This document shows, in pieces, positions 36,474 to 48,100 of a stretch of 64,000 nt of DNA. The position numbers were made by a program, and so were the translations under genes. How positions within the stretch are numbered: the first letter of the stretch is position 1; each line of letters begins with the position of its first letter. The stretch is from Opisthocomus hoazin. Its lineage: Eukaryota; Chordata; Aves; Opisthocomiformes; Opisthocomidae. The stretch lies in assembly GCF_030867145.1 (NCBI RefSeq), contig NC_134434.1, positions 6,510,001-6,574,000 of the forward strand. The letters run 5' to 3'. The notes under the pieces are model-generated. The model did not search any database. It was given only the letters and a program-made list of their open reading frames with translations, and was not told the DNA's origin.

Positions 36474-38191
36474 AATGTTGTGTTTTTTAATGAAGGCCAC
36501 ATTCTGAGGCTACGACACCATATGTCACATTCATTTCTGTACTAAAAAAAAAAAAAAAGAAGAGAAAAAAGAAATGGAAACTATGTTTGGCTTTTAAGTG
36601 TTTTTGGAATAGTGTCTATGCATGCTTGTCATTGTTCCTTGGATGGGAGAAGAGTTCTCGGTCTGTTAATCTAGTCCATCCAATATATATTGCACTCTAT
36701 GGGCCTGACTCTGCTTTGCCTTTAAGTGTGTGCAGTCTTTTATACTCAGGCAAAGTGAATGAAGAGCTGAGGAAAAAGACTACCACTAGGAAACTTTTTT
36801 TTTTAAATTCGTTTTCCGTGAATGCGTTGGCTTCATTGTAAACCTACATCTGAACTTTTGTCAGCTGCAACCAGCTTCAAAATGGGGGAAGGACTTGTCA
36901 TTTTTCCATTGAAAACTTACAATTTTTTGAAGAATAATGACAGTTTTACCTCAAAAATATTCACTTTTTTTTTCCTCAGAAATATCAGAAACATGACATT
37001 TGGCAAAAGTTTTGAATTGTTCTAGCTGTGTACCCCATCACTTCTGACCTGTCAGTGCTTTGTGCGTTAGCAGTTGGGATATGGTAGAATGAGCTGGAGA
37101 CCTGCAGGAAGAGGCAGTGGCCTTCTTCAGCGCCGCCTCCTACAAGTAATTCATCAGCATCCTGTAACTGATTACTTCAGCTAAGTCTTTCCTTTTTTAT
37201 TGGATTCCAGTTGATGAGGTCTCGGTTTCTATTGTAAGTTCTTGTTATTAGTCACTAGACGTATAGCCTAGCACTTCATACTGCTGAAGTTCATATGGTT
37301 GCAATCAGGAAAGACATCCATTTTTTCTCTGATCTGACAGAGGAATCTCCTCATTCACATCACTTCCGAAATTTGTGTCATCCACAGATTTTATTAACAT
37401 ACTGCATGTTTGTTTCAAACTCATTAATAAAAATTTAAATACTTTTTGGCAGCCAGATTTTTTTTGTTTGTTTGTTTATTTGAAGGAATGATTTGTGAGG
37501 GTTTCCAGGACCTCAGAGAGGTTTCATTTTCATTTGAAATGTAAATACTTTTCTACAAATTGAACATACATGTCTCTGTAGCACCAGCCCAGTGAGGTTC
37601 AATTCCATGACCAGGTTTTTCTGGGCAATACTGAAACAGAAATAATGATGAATGATTGTGTGTTTGATACATTTTCTGGTTAAAACACATTAGCACCGAA
37701 CGTGCCTGCCCATGGTACTGAAGTCTTATGTCTAAATGAGGGTGTTTTCCTAGGCGTTTCTGGTAATGGAGGCAAACAAACAAATGCACAACAAACAGAT
37801 AATTAACTGCCTCAAATCTCTGACTAACTTTAAGAGAGTTCATGCCATTCCTGTGACTGCTCATGAGAGACCAATCCTGATTTGAATGTTACTTCACCAG
37901 AACATTAGAAGAGATACTCACAGTGGGGTCACCCCGAAGGTTTTTCATTTCTGTTTTCATCTACATACCAAATTTTAGGATTGATACGGACGTTTCTAAC
38001 TGGTTGAATTTCGAGCTGCCTCATATTTCCAGGCCTAAGTTTTTGAGCTATGTTGTGTAATGAGTGTCAGAGTCTGTACTCTTCAGAAAATTGCTCATGA
38101 TGGCCACAGAGTGAATGTATTTACATTTGGTGTTACAGACTTCTGGCATAGGATATTAAAACAAAAATAAACTTTTTCTTTTATTTCATAG

Positions 38192-38267
38192 ATTTCCAAT
38201 GAACAAAGAAAACAGATAGCCCCTGGGACCACAAGTGTGTTCTGTAAACTGATACCACGAGGCAGAC
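38192..38267 (+). other. KCNJ16: KCNJ16 coding exon, 5' UTR part
   Basis: A T-rich tract ending TTTTATTTCATAG gives an acceptor at 38190-38191, so the exon is inferred to start at 38192. It carries a 6-codon upstream ORF (ATG 38199 to TAG 38217-38219) out of frame with Kir5.1. Upstream untranslated exons are not proven. The candidates are the exons at 2.4-12.5 kb and the CpG island at 12.8 kb. Confidence 0.7.
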
Positions 38268-39557
38268 ATGAAAAAGATGACTGAACAGAGTGGTTGCTAT
38301 AGGCCTGTAAACATACAGGGAAATAAGATCAGTTACCAAGGCACTTGTCAAGAAAGCCCTGAAATGGGGATGAAAAGATTGCAGAAGCGATTTCTCCACA
38401 AGGATGGCAGCTGCAACGTGTACTTCAAACACATCTTTGGGGAATGGGAGAGCTACGTAGTGGACATATTTACCACACTGGTGGACATCAAGTGGCGCCA
38501 TATGTTTGTGATATTCTCATTGTCCTATGTTCTTTCATGGTTGTTCTTTGGACTAATCTTCTGGCTGATAGCAGTCCAACACGGAGATTTATTCAATGAT
38601 GAGGAAATAACTCCCTGTGTTGCAAATGTCCATAGCTTCACAGGAGCATTCCTCTTCTCCCTTGAAACCCAAACAACCATCGGTTATGGTTACCGGTGTG
38701 TCACGGAAGAGTGTTCTGTTGCAATCCTCATGGTTATCCTACAGTCAGTATTAAGCTGCATTATTGACACCTTCATAATCGGAGCAGCCTTGGCTAAAAT
38801 GGCCACAGCTCGAAAAAGAGCTCAAACCATTCGTTTCAGCTACTACGCTGTAGTTGGCTTAAGGGATGATAAATTTTGCCTCATGTGGCGCATTGGGGAT
38901 TTCCGGCCAAACCACATGGTTGAGGGCTCTGTGCGAGCTCAGCTTCTGCGCTACAAGGAAGACAAGGAAGGGAGAATGGCGATGGAATACAAGGACTTGA
39001 AGCTGCTAAATGACCAGATCATACTTGTTACGCCAGTGACAGTCGTACACGAAATTGATAGTGAAAGCCCCTTGTATGGTCTAGACCGGAAGGCTCTGGC
39101 CAAGGACAACTTTGAAATCTTGGTCACATTTGTCTACACAGGTGATTCAACAGGAACTTCACATCAGTCAAGAAGCTCATATGTCCCCAGAGAGATTCTT
39201 TGGGGCCATAGGTTTAATGATGTCTTACATGTAAAGAAAAAATACTATAAAGTGGATTGCTTACAGTTTGAGGAAACCACAGAAGTTTATGCTCCTCACT
39301 GCAGTGCCATGCAACTGGATCGGAAGGAGCAAGAATGGAGCCGAACTGAGAAGACACGGGAAAAAGAAGCAGAGTCATCAGCAGCGGAGGTCAAGTCATT
39401 TAGTACTAACCAAAAGTCATTTAGTGCAGTTGCCCTCATCACCAGCTGTGAAGAACCAGAAGACCCGGTGACAGCTGTCAATCAGCCTTCTGGAGAAGTT
39501 TCTTATCAGAAGGCAACTGTGACCTTAAGTAGGCTATCAATAGAGTCCCAAATCTAG
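38268..39557 (+). CDS. KCNJ16: Kir5.1 inward-rectifier K+ channel subunit
   Basis: KCNJ16 encodes Kir5.1, a subunit that is mostly silent alone. It combines with Kir4.1/Kir4.2 into pH- and PIP2-sensitive channels, e.g. in kidney tubule basolateral membrane and glia. The intronless frame gives 429 residues (human 418). In order: a cytoplasmic N-terminus with the conserved HKDGSCNVYFKHIFGEW block (44-60), M1 (about 79-103), a pore helix and TIGYG filter (137-141) flanked by the conserved Cys117 and Cys149, M2 (about 151-176), and the basic ARKRAQ PIP2-proximal stretch (181-186). A cytoplasmic immunoglobulin-like domain with the SRSSYVPREILWGHRF block (301-316) follows. The C-terminus ESQI is a class I PDZ ligand. 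Met1 and Met4 both have purine at -3; I chose the first. The first 41 residues differ much from mammals. Residue 167 is Asp, where I recall Asn in mammals. KCNJ2 follows 17 kb downstream on the same strand. Confidence 0.98.
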   Translation: MKKMTEQSGCYRPVNIQGNKISYQGTCQESPEMGMKRLQKRFLHKDGSCNVYFKHIFGEWESYVVDIFTTLVDIKWRHMFVIFSLSYVLSWLFFGLIFWLIAVQHGDLFNDEEITPCVANVHSFTGAFLFSLETQTTIGYGYRCVTEECSVAILMVILQSVLSCIIDTFIIGAALAKMATARKRAQTIRFSYYAVVGLRDDKFCLMWRIGDFRPNHMVEGSVRAQLLRYKEDKEGRMAMEYKDLKLLNDQIILVTPVTVVHEIDSESPLYGLDRKALAKDNFEILVTFVYTGDSTGTSHQSRSSYVPREILWGHRFNDVLHVKKKYYKVDCLQFEETTEVYAPHCSAMQLDRKEQEWSRTEKTREKEAESSAAEVKSFSTNQKSFSAVALITSCEEPEDPVTAVNQPSGEVSYQKATVTLSRLSIESQI

Positions 39558-40391
39558 CTTTGTACTGCAATTAAAATAACTTCCAACAAATTCTCCCAGC
39601 ATAGCTTTTAGAACACAAACAATGAACTCATATGCACAAGCATTTATATTATAAACCTTGCTGACAGCATGCCTACATTGTAGTACATTGCTGAGCTGCT
39701 AGAAGGAGCTTCATACTGGTTAGCGCGGGTATCAGTAACAGATTAGTGGTGGCACAAGCCAACAGCTTACATGTGGGTTGACTAGACAGCTACTGTACTT
39801 GAGCAAACTTACTGTAAACTTTATTACCCTGCAGGGACGAGTGTTGGCCATACCCAGAGACAGATAATGATCTCGGCAGGGAACAAAACCAATGTAGTGT
39901 GCCCTCTAGGTTGGATTTTTCAAAGCTGCCTAATTTATTTGGAAGGCCAGTTCCCAGCCTCTCAAGGAGGCTCTGAAACTCCCCCAGCATCACAACGAGA
40001 GCCTGTGCTTTGGTGACAGTTGCACCTCTCTAGCAGTCCTAATGAAGCCCCCATCCTGGGGTTACACTGGTGCATCTATGGGGCTGTTCCTTCTAGGAGA
40101 ACTGGCAATAACAACTGAACCCAGTATTACTGGGTAGCTTTGGAAACCTGCTTACACCCTGCCTAGTCCTGTGGCATCCACAGCGGGATCCTGGAGAGCT
40201 TTTTCGCATTTCCTAGTCGTGAGCCATTCCCAGAACTGCCACTCCCTCAGCAGCTCGAGGCACGCGGTGTGTCAGCTGGCTCGGGGCTGCCTGAAGATTT
40301 CCTGACGTGGCTCCGACGGCGGGAAGGGCTGGCCAAACTGGCTCGTTCGCACTGCTCAGAAATCAAAACGAGACCTCGAGTTTGAAATAAA
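39558..40391 (+). other. KCNJ16: KCNJ16 3' UTR, end inferred
   Basis: Non-coding sequence after the TAG stop. The first canonical AATAAA downstream is at 40386-40391, so cleavage shortly after it is the simplest guess. Later hexamers exist, so a longer UTR is possible. Confidence 0.45.
40386..40391 (+). terminator. Candidate KCNJ16 polyadenylation signal
   Basis: AATAAA in 'tttgaaataaaaatcagc'. It is the first canonical hexamer after the stop codon. Confidence 0.4.
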
Positions 40392-42439
40392 AATCAGCGA
40401 AATCGGGTTGGGCCTCAGAGAGAAGATGATATTTTCAGAGTGAGCTGTGCAATATTTTAAATCAAAACATCTTTCATTTCAGAATGTCAGTCTTGCTTTT
40501 TTTTTTAGTATATGATACCTCTTTAAAAAGACAAATATCAATCTGGAGACCAAACAGTGTGATTTTGTCAAAAGGAAATTTTTTTATTCATCTGAAATGA
40601 CTGTGTAAAAATGATCCTTCACAGAGAAATTCAACATACTCAGCTGTCAGCTCAATTTGCAAAAAAAGGAAAATGTCAATGTTTTGAAGTTGTCTGTAAC
40701 ATGGAAGTTCCGTGCTCTGCACATCTCTGAAATTATTCAATAAGCACTATCTCATCATGCTTCTTTTTCCCTGATGATTACGGTTAATTTGCATTGTGTT
40801 TAATTATCGTGCTAACATAAAAATAATTATCTCTGAATTTGTGGTTGCCTAAAAAGGGATTTATCTCACCTGACCTCAGCCATCAAGAAATTGTTTGCAT
40901 ACTGGTCGAGGCTCTCTGTGGTTACTGGAACTCTTCTTCTGTCTTCACGGGGGAGTTCATCCCATCTTACTCTGGCTTTTTAGGGAGCTGAAGGCAACAG
41001 GATGTGTTTATCCTGGAAATGTTCATCCCTCTCCACTTATTGTTGAAGGAGATGAGATGACTGTTGTGGAAATGCTGGCTAACTTGAGGCTGCTAAAATT
41101 AGGTCTGACGAGTCATTCACATCATTCCGACTAATTAAAAGTTTTTGCGAGCTCATCATATTTAATGAAGAAAAATAGCATGCTGAATCTTTTTTTCCTG
41201 AAATTTACTCCATATAGTAGTATTGCTGCATTATTTTAATGTATCTTGCATTTCTCTTTTGCCAGCCCTTGTCTTTGGATATATGCGATCCCTTTAGGTA
41301 AAACCAAGCATATTAACAAGCCTGGGGGGAGGTGGTTATTCCAAAGCTCATTAATTAGCCTGTTTTATATGCTGAATCATCAGCAGCATCCATCTGTAAC
41401 TGCAGTAGAAAACATCTTATTGTATCTGGAAGTTAGCGCTGACAGGCATTGGGGAAATAGTCCAAAAAATGGGAAGGAATGTCGGAAAATGTGTAAGGGT
41501 CACAGTACTTATGTGGTGTTGGAAAAATCACCATCCAGATTGTATAAAATAGAATATAACCTTCAAGACATGTGAAGTAATCCTTCCGCACTCCTCTGTC
41601 CTTGAAAGATCTTGGCTGGGTTAATTTGTTTGATGTTGGGCACCGCGCTTCGGGAAAGACATGGAGCAATTTGAAGAGAATCCAGAGATCTAGAAAACAT
41701 GTCAGTGAGGAAGCAGGGAAATAAATGAGGGTGTTTCAGTCCAAAAAGGGGTTAGGAAGCACAGAAACAGTTCTCAACCACAAACACTGCAATTCAGGAG
41801 AGAGGGATAAACTCTTGCCTGTGTCTGGTGGGTAGGACAGGAAAACATGGGCTTAAGGTGAAGCCAAAGAGATTGAAGTTCATTAGGAAACACGGCTGCA
41901 ACGCCAGCGCGGCACTAACAGACGTGTGGGGAGCCTGCTGGAGAAAGCGTCTGTCGGGAGTGATACAGAATGGCCAACCTTCCCTTGAGCTTCCCAAGCC
42001 TGTTCTTCAGCAATCCTATGTTTTTCAGAAAAAAGGAATGTCTAACGTGAAATCTGCTTAACTGGTCACTTTGCAAGTACTTAAACACGTGTATTTACTT
42101 AATTACATAGGTAAAGCTACTCAGAGAGGTGAGATACTACTGAGCTATGTAATCAAAATCCCTAAGATATCTTCAGAAGGTGCGTATTTCAGGTGCTGTT
42201 TGTAAAAGTAGTTTCCCTTATTAAGCTTTGCATCTCAGCTGCCTTTCCCTCTCCCAGTTGTGTACTGCGTGAGCCTCTTGCGGTGAAGAAAATTCTTTCC
42301 TCGGAATGACTTTCCTGTGAGTGAAAGTACCGGGAACCTGATTTAGCATTTTGTCACATGCTTCTTGGTAGAGATAGACATAAATATGTGAGCATGTGTA
42401 GTAATGTGTGCTTTGGCATGTAAGTCAACCGCTAGCTGA
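40392..42439. other. KCNJ16-KCNJ2 spacer, part 1
   Basis: No gene. The 40730-40860 segment is AT-rich, of high complexity, and packed with POU/homeodomain-like motifs (ATTTGCAT octamer at 40787-40794, TTAATT, TAATTATC). It looks like a candidate conserved enhancer, which sequence alone cannot prove. Confidence 0.4.
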
Positions 42440-42610
42440 TGAGGGTCAGGAAGAAACTTCTCTCCTGGGCATGTTAATTCGGAACAGGCTACTATACAGT
42501 TTCTTCTACTTTTATCTACAGCATCTGATACCAGCCAGTGCTGGAGACAGGATACTGGTTGAACCACTGGTCTCCACCAGTCTGGCTTTTTCTGTGTTGC
42601 TCTGTTTGAT
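42440..42610 (+). repeat. Ancient CR1/LINE-type 3' end
   Basis: The order 'gatgagggtcaggaagaaacttctctcctgggca', 'cagcatctgataccagccagtgctggagacaggatactgg', 'ccactggtctccaccagtctggct' follows a repeat I remember from turtle and crocodile genomes. It is the longer relative of the fragment at 20.8 kb. A long minus-strand open frame across it is accidental. Confidence 0.62.
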
Positions 42611-44559
42611 ATTTTAATTTCATTTATCACAGTATAGAAACTATGTATAATAATGTGTAGTAAAGCATGCATTGCATTTCTATGAATAAAGACAGAAATA
42701 AAGAACATGCCTCTACCACACACCTTGTGAGAGCATGTTTTACTTTTCTTCCCTTCAGCCACAGTTTTAGGCCTCCATATCTTATGCACGGAGAGGTCAT
42801 GGAAAGATTTATAAGGTGCAGAGTAGTCGTTTGACTTTAAAAGATGCCAAATCATAAGCAAGCCCACAAAGTTATAAACACATTCTGTGGCAGCTTCTGA
42901 GCATGAACTCTGCATGTTTGGAGGAATGAACCAAACAAAGCCCCACTCATAGACGTAGACAAAGATGCTTCTGCATGGAGGTTGCATCCAGAGCTTGTGT
43001 ACTTAACCTGCAGCCTCCTCACCTGATGAAGGCTCTCTGATAGCACCAGGTAGGTAGGACAGGAATGGACAGAGGTGTAGAAGAGATACACAAGCACATA
43101 AAATGTGCAGACTCCTTCTGTAATAGTCATTTAGGTTCGGCCTGACTGCGCCCTTGGTAGAGCTAGTTCTTATGTCCTCCTTGCCTAGGAGAGACCTAAA
43201 AAAGACTCTTGGCAGTACCGTGGTGTACAGCAGCTGTGGGTAAGTAGGAGGGAGAATCTTCCTCACCCATCTCCTCTTTCTAAATGAGGACGTTTCTCAA
43301 GGATTTCCATTTGGGTTTTTTTTTTTCGCTCATCCCCATTGCAGAGCTGAGCAATGCAGAAGCAAGCAAGCCTCTCAGCAACCCAACGAAAGTAGTAACA
43401 CATGAATCCTCACAGCAGAACCGCAGACCTAACCCTGAGCCGTCACAGATGAACGGATGAAAGCGCCCACCAGTCCAATAGTAAGTGTCTGGCTGCATTC
43501 TGGGCTGTTCTGAAGTGGAACACAAACACCCTCCTGCTCTCCCAGAGCGTTGCACATGCCCCTTGGGTCGTCAGCAGAAAGCTGATGATGCGCTGAGTTG
43601 GAGTTCTTCTGGGTTGGAGCAGCTTCTTCCCAGCCACCAAGAGGCAGCAACTGGCATTTCTCTCTGCCTCAGCTGGAAGCCGCTCACCCTGTTCCCGTCT
43701 TTCCCACAAAATTTACCAGATGAAGCAAAATTTGAACAACAAAGAGAAAACACAAACCACTTTGCGTTGGACCGCTGTATCATGATTATAGCTGCATCTC
43801 CGTTATTTTCTCTGGGAATGTAGCACTGTTGTTCTGGGTCAAGATTAGTTGATGTCAAAGGGAATATAATAAGAGATTATTATAGAATTTATTTTTCCAG
43901 CTTCGCCTACCAGCATTCATTAAGGCGACTGGCATTTCCTTCCCCATTATCATGTCTCATTTAGTGCATATTTTCTGTGAAGCTGATTTTCAGATGTGGG
44001 ACACAAAACATATCCCTTTGTGGGTCCCTTGTTTCTTCCACACTGTGCAGGAGGTCTGACTTCAGCCGCCTGCCCTGCAGCCATACGGTCACACCGTTCC
44101 GCTCGCTTCAGGGAACAACAGGTACCTTCCAGGGCAGCAGAAGGGTTTGCGTGGGAAGAAGAAAATTGCTTGTCAGCTTTTTTTAGCTCTTAAAACTTCG
44201 CTGGTTTTGAGCTGGGAACCTGCAAACAGAAGGAGTTGGTGTCCCTGTGGTGGGCCTAAGAGGCCCGTTTGGGGAAGCATCTGACAGCAAATTCAGCTTT
44301 AAGGAGACAAGGGGAAGCATGGCCGAAGTGAAACGGGATCGAGACGAGGAGCAGGTGCGGTTTTAATCTGGGCTGAAAAACGTGGATCGACGTTTTCGTG
44401 GGGCTTAAACTCACAACACAGAAGCTATTCCCAGATTTTGAAGCTTTTCCGGGGGTTGGTCCCCGTGGCTGAGGAGACAATGGGGGAATGGGAGAATCGT
44501 CAGGCAACGGGGTAATTCTGTTTGGGGCTCGGGTTTTCGGCGCGGTGGTATTGCCACCT
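42611..44559. other. KCNJ16-KCNJ2 spacer, part 2
   Basis: No gene or young repeat is supported. Overlapping open frames on both strands at 43.2-43.9 kb have no recognisable content. Confidence 0.5.
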
Positions 44560-44794
44560 GCCACTCGACATTCGCCGCACGCCCCGCAGCACACCGCGGC
44601 CTAGGACTGGCGGCCATGCCCCGAGAACTTCCCGCCCAGCTGCTCCCGCCAAGGCCTGCATCTTCCCGGGCCCAGGGTGAACGCAGCCCCCTCAGCCACG
44701 CACGATCAGCTGCGGGGCTTCGCCCTCCGCGGCCGGTAACGGCCGGCCCCGCCCGCGCCCCCCCCGCCGGGGACGCGCCGCCGCGGGCACTTGG

Positions 44795-44808
44795 GCGCCA
44801 CCTGGTGG
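44795..44808 (-). promoter_or_regulatory. CTCF-type binding motif
   Basis: On the minus strand CCACCAGGTGGCGC fits the CTCF core CCASYAGRKGGCRS at all 14 positions. Orientation points toward KCNJ16. Occupancy is inferred, not shown. Confidence 0.7.
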
Positions 44809-44835
44809 TGGCAGGCGCGGAGCAGCCGCGCTGCG

Positions 44836-44865
<30 letters not shown>
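44836..44865 (+). repeat. C30 homopolymer
   Basis: Uninterrupted run of 30 C in the CpG island. Its length is likely uncertain in sequencing. Confidence 0.95.
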
Positions 44866-44866
<1 letters not shown>

Positions 44867-45071
44867 CCTCCGCCGCGCCGGGCCCCCCCCGGCCCATTCT
44901 CCGCCTGCCCCGGCTGAGGCCCCGCTCGGGCTCGCCCGGCGCTGAGGGGCTTCCCCAGAGCCGCCCCCCCCTCCCCGTGAGAAGAACCGAACGCCTCATT
45001 CTGAGCCCCCGTCCCGCTCTCCCCGTGTCAAGGGCTCAGGGTCGCAGAGTCCGAGCATCACGGTGCTGGGA

Positions 45072-45088
45072 GGGGGGGGGGGGGGGGG
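45072..45088 (+). repeat. G17 homopolymer
   Basis: Run of 17 G at the right side of the orphan CpG island. Confidence 0.95.
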
Positions 45089-45130
45089 CACTGCGAGCCG
45101 GCTCCGCGGGTGGGTTCCCCGGCCTTTCTG

Positions 45131-48100
45131 ACACGGCCGTGTCACACCCACGGCACAAGCGGCGAACCTGCTGTCGGCACATTCCCGGTACTGCCTGGCC
45201 ATCCCGGGGACCGGCGCTCGGGGCTTCCCACAGCTGCCTTCCCCGGCTCAGCAGGGTACCCCGGACTCAGAAAGCAAAGGGTTTTGGTATAAAAACTGAT
45301 CTGACGCGCACTCCGTCCAGCTGATTTATTCTATATCATTCCTCTTTATATATAGCAGCAAAAGCTGAGAGGTTGCTTGATTTGCCAGCTTAGGTATATA
45401 TAGCCGGTCAAAACTGGCTACGCTCCACCAGGAACTTTTCAAATAGGGCAATGAGCTATTTGTGGCCAAAGATCCTTACTTCAAGAGGTATCAGTGACAA
45501 GAAGCACAAAGCTGCTTGTTGGTTTGGACCTGGGGACGTGTCTGCGTGTAGAAAGGCAACGCTAACGTTCATTGTGTAAAGCTACGCACAGAAGGGCTCC
45601 AAAACAGAAATGCCTGAATAATTATCTCGCGTTCAGTGCCATGTCCACTTCTGAACGCACATTTTCCATTGAACAGCTTCGTGCGTTCTCTCACGCATGG
45701 GAGTAGCTCCAACGAAACATCTGCTGAACCATCTCTATCATCCTTCTCCTTCTGCACATCCTTTCTCAGGGCTCTCCTTCACGGCGGCGCGCATAGGGAG
45801 CTCCACAACTGTCAGGCAGCTGCTCTGCGGCGACTACTGGGCATTGTATTTGTTCCTCGTGTTTCCCCATCTTTGATCGCAGGGTGTCTCTCCGACTCGC
45901 CTGACAGGGGAGGGACTATTTTTGGTCTGGTGTTCATTCGGCACGATTCCTGCTTAGTCCAGGTGCCAAAATGAGCTGACGGCCTATGTGTGACCGTCGT
46001 AGAAAACAGCAGTAGAGAGGAGACAGTCCCAAAGCCTCCCCGATACCGCTGCTCCGTTCCGTGGCTCGGTGAAACGCCCGTAGCGAGTGTCTCTAGCACA
46101 CTGTCCTGGTAGAGTTGCCTTCTGGGTGCGTCGTAAACGTTCAAATTCTAGCTGATAAAGGTTTAATTGTGATAGGCATGCCCTAAAATAGGGCATAAAA
46201 ATAGAAATTGCGCATAAATGGGTAGGTCTCAAGTCAGATCGGCAAGTGGAAATCAAAAAAGACCCTGGTGAGTGTACCCGAGGGGAAACCTTCCTTGCCC
46301 GCCCAGGTCAAGGCGTTACTCACGTTACTCACGTTAAGTAAATGCGACCCCGCCAATTTCCATGGGGCGGTTTCCAGCATGACCTATGGTAGGATGTGAG
46401 TCGGGAAACAAAATTTGGTAAGGACTTTATGGCAGTTGTTGGAGTTACTCACTGTATATACTGATTTAAAACCTCTTCTCGTCAGTGATCGCTTTTTCCA
46501 TCAGCAAAACCCTCACTTTTCTTTTGCCGCTTGTTTCGTTTGAGCGGGTACAGCAGGGTGCCACTCCCGAGCTGGCAGCCGCTCTGTTAGAGGGCCTCTA
46601 ACGCCTTGCCTCACCGGGTCTTCCTTCTCTTTCCTCCCATTTCATCCTTCTTTTCTGAGAAGTGCCAGGTAAAGCCGTCAAATATCGCTCTTTGCAGTCA
46701 CACAAAACATTAACCCTGCTCGCCTTTACACACCCCCAGCCACAAGCCTCTTCCCGACGCCCCCCAGCAGACCTATGGCTGCCAGCGCGGCAGACCAGAA
46801 ACCACAGACCTCCTTTGAAACGGTCTGTCCCAAAGATGTGGAAGGACGATTTGGAAAACCTTGCGGCAATCCACAGGGTGTTGGGTGCGAAGCTCGGGCA
46901 GGGAGCAATCACAGCAGAGTGGAAGCGTCGCGTGTGAGTGTGCGGCTGCACGTGTGGATGTGGGACCGAAATAGCTCCCGCCACTTTCCTTACGTACGTT
47001 AGCCTTAAGAAAAGGGGACGGTGCCTGCCAATTCCAGCTCTGGTTTCATCCCTCTGAAATATGTGCACTTTCACCGGCGGTACATTTGGCCCAGGGTAAT
47101 TACTATAGTGCTAATTTTACCTGAGATGATGAGAGCGCTGGAACAGCCTAACCATATAAAGGGGGGAGATACGTACAGCTGATCCCGTCTTCTGGGGCCT
47201 TTTTTGAGCTAAGGAAGTCATGACTTTGACTTGTAGATTTGCTCCTTAGGGAGGCTTCTTCTTACAAGAGTTCGCCGAAACACAGCTGAGGCTAGAGAAG
47301 AGCGAGGTCAAGGATACTCGTGTGCTGGAAAATAAAAGCACCGAGTACTGAAGTGTTGCCGTGTAGTAAATTACCTTATGCAGATTAAATTACTCAAATA
47401 GATCTGCTTCTTTTCTTTCCTCTCCTGTGAGAAAAGCCACTTCCAGACACCAAAAGCACAAAGATGCTTGAAAGTCTGCTCTTTCTTTCTGGACCTTCCA
47501 AAAAGATTCAAAGTCAATTGACATTTCTAATGAAGATTCAGAACAGACGCTTATTCTATCCAAACCCGTTCAGCTTGAAAACATTACAGCGAAGCATGGT
47601 CAGAGGAAAAGCAATTTGCCAGAGCTTGGAGAGTGTGAATAATGCAAAGCAAACAGCGCTCTGCAGCATTCGCTTCTGCTTTCAAAGGCGCTCGCTTTAA
47701 TTGCGCACCCATCCTGGCTCCACCTGATGGTCCTGGTGACCACCACCACGGATGGCAATGAAGGAGAGATGAGCTGGTCTGGTGATTTCTGACTTCTGTA
47801 AACTCAGAGGATTTTTTTAATTTATTTTTTTTAACAAAAGATGCAGAAATGATTGGCGTTGTCAGCACTCGATCCGAAGTACTGGGGTCACCCCGTCAGG
47901 AAAGAGGAACAAAGCCGGTCCGTTGTGCTCTGGTCTGGTCGGTTCTGCAAAGGGTTTTCATGTCACCTTTGCTGTCAGAGAGCACAAGCACCTTCCAGTA
48001 TGGCAACAAGCGACGTGACGAGCCTCTGCTCATTCTCTTTATCTTTTTGTCTCTCCCGCTTGCTCTCTCGCTCTTCACTCTTTGCCACTGATTGCCTCTA

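Larger units (their letters stand above)
30825..38191. other. Intergenic or KCNJ16 5' intron
   Basis: No exon is supported. A GC-rich patch at 31.56-31.85 kb has modest CpG and an open minus-strand frame, but no splice or promoter logic. A GGAA/GAAA-rich tract lies at 33441-33473 and an A15 run at 36544-36558. A 12-bp inverted repeat is at 36429-36473. The end adjoining KCNJ16 is its last 5' intron. Confidence 0.5.
44560..45130. promoter_or_regulatory. Orphan CpG island between KCNJ16 and KCNJ2
   Basis: A dense CpG island 5 kb past KCNJ16 and 11.5 kb before KCNJ2 exon 1. It has a CTCF-type motif in the middle (44795-44808), a C30 run (44836-44865) and a G17 run (45072-45088). No start exon with a good donor is obvious on either strand. 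It may be the promoter of a non-coding RNA, an insulator, or both. The ATG at 44616 opens a frame that simply reads through the C-run and is not credible as protein. Confidence 0.65.

Noticed and set aside
42343-42987. 214-codon minus-strand frame
   Set aside because: Overlaps an ancient repeat and shows no family resemblance.
44616-44945. 109-codon ATG frame in the orphan CpG island
   Set aside because: It reads through a C30 run and GC-rich DNA with few possible stops. No splice sites or recognisable protein.
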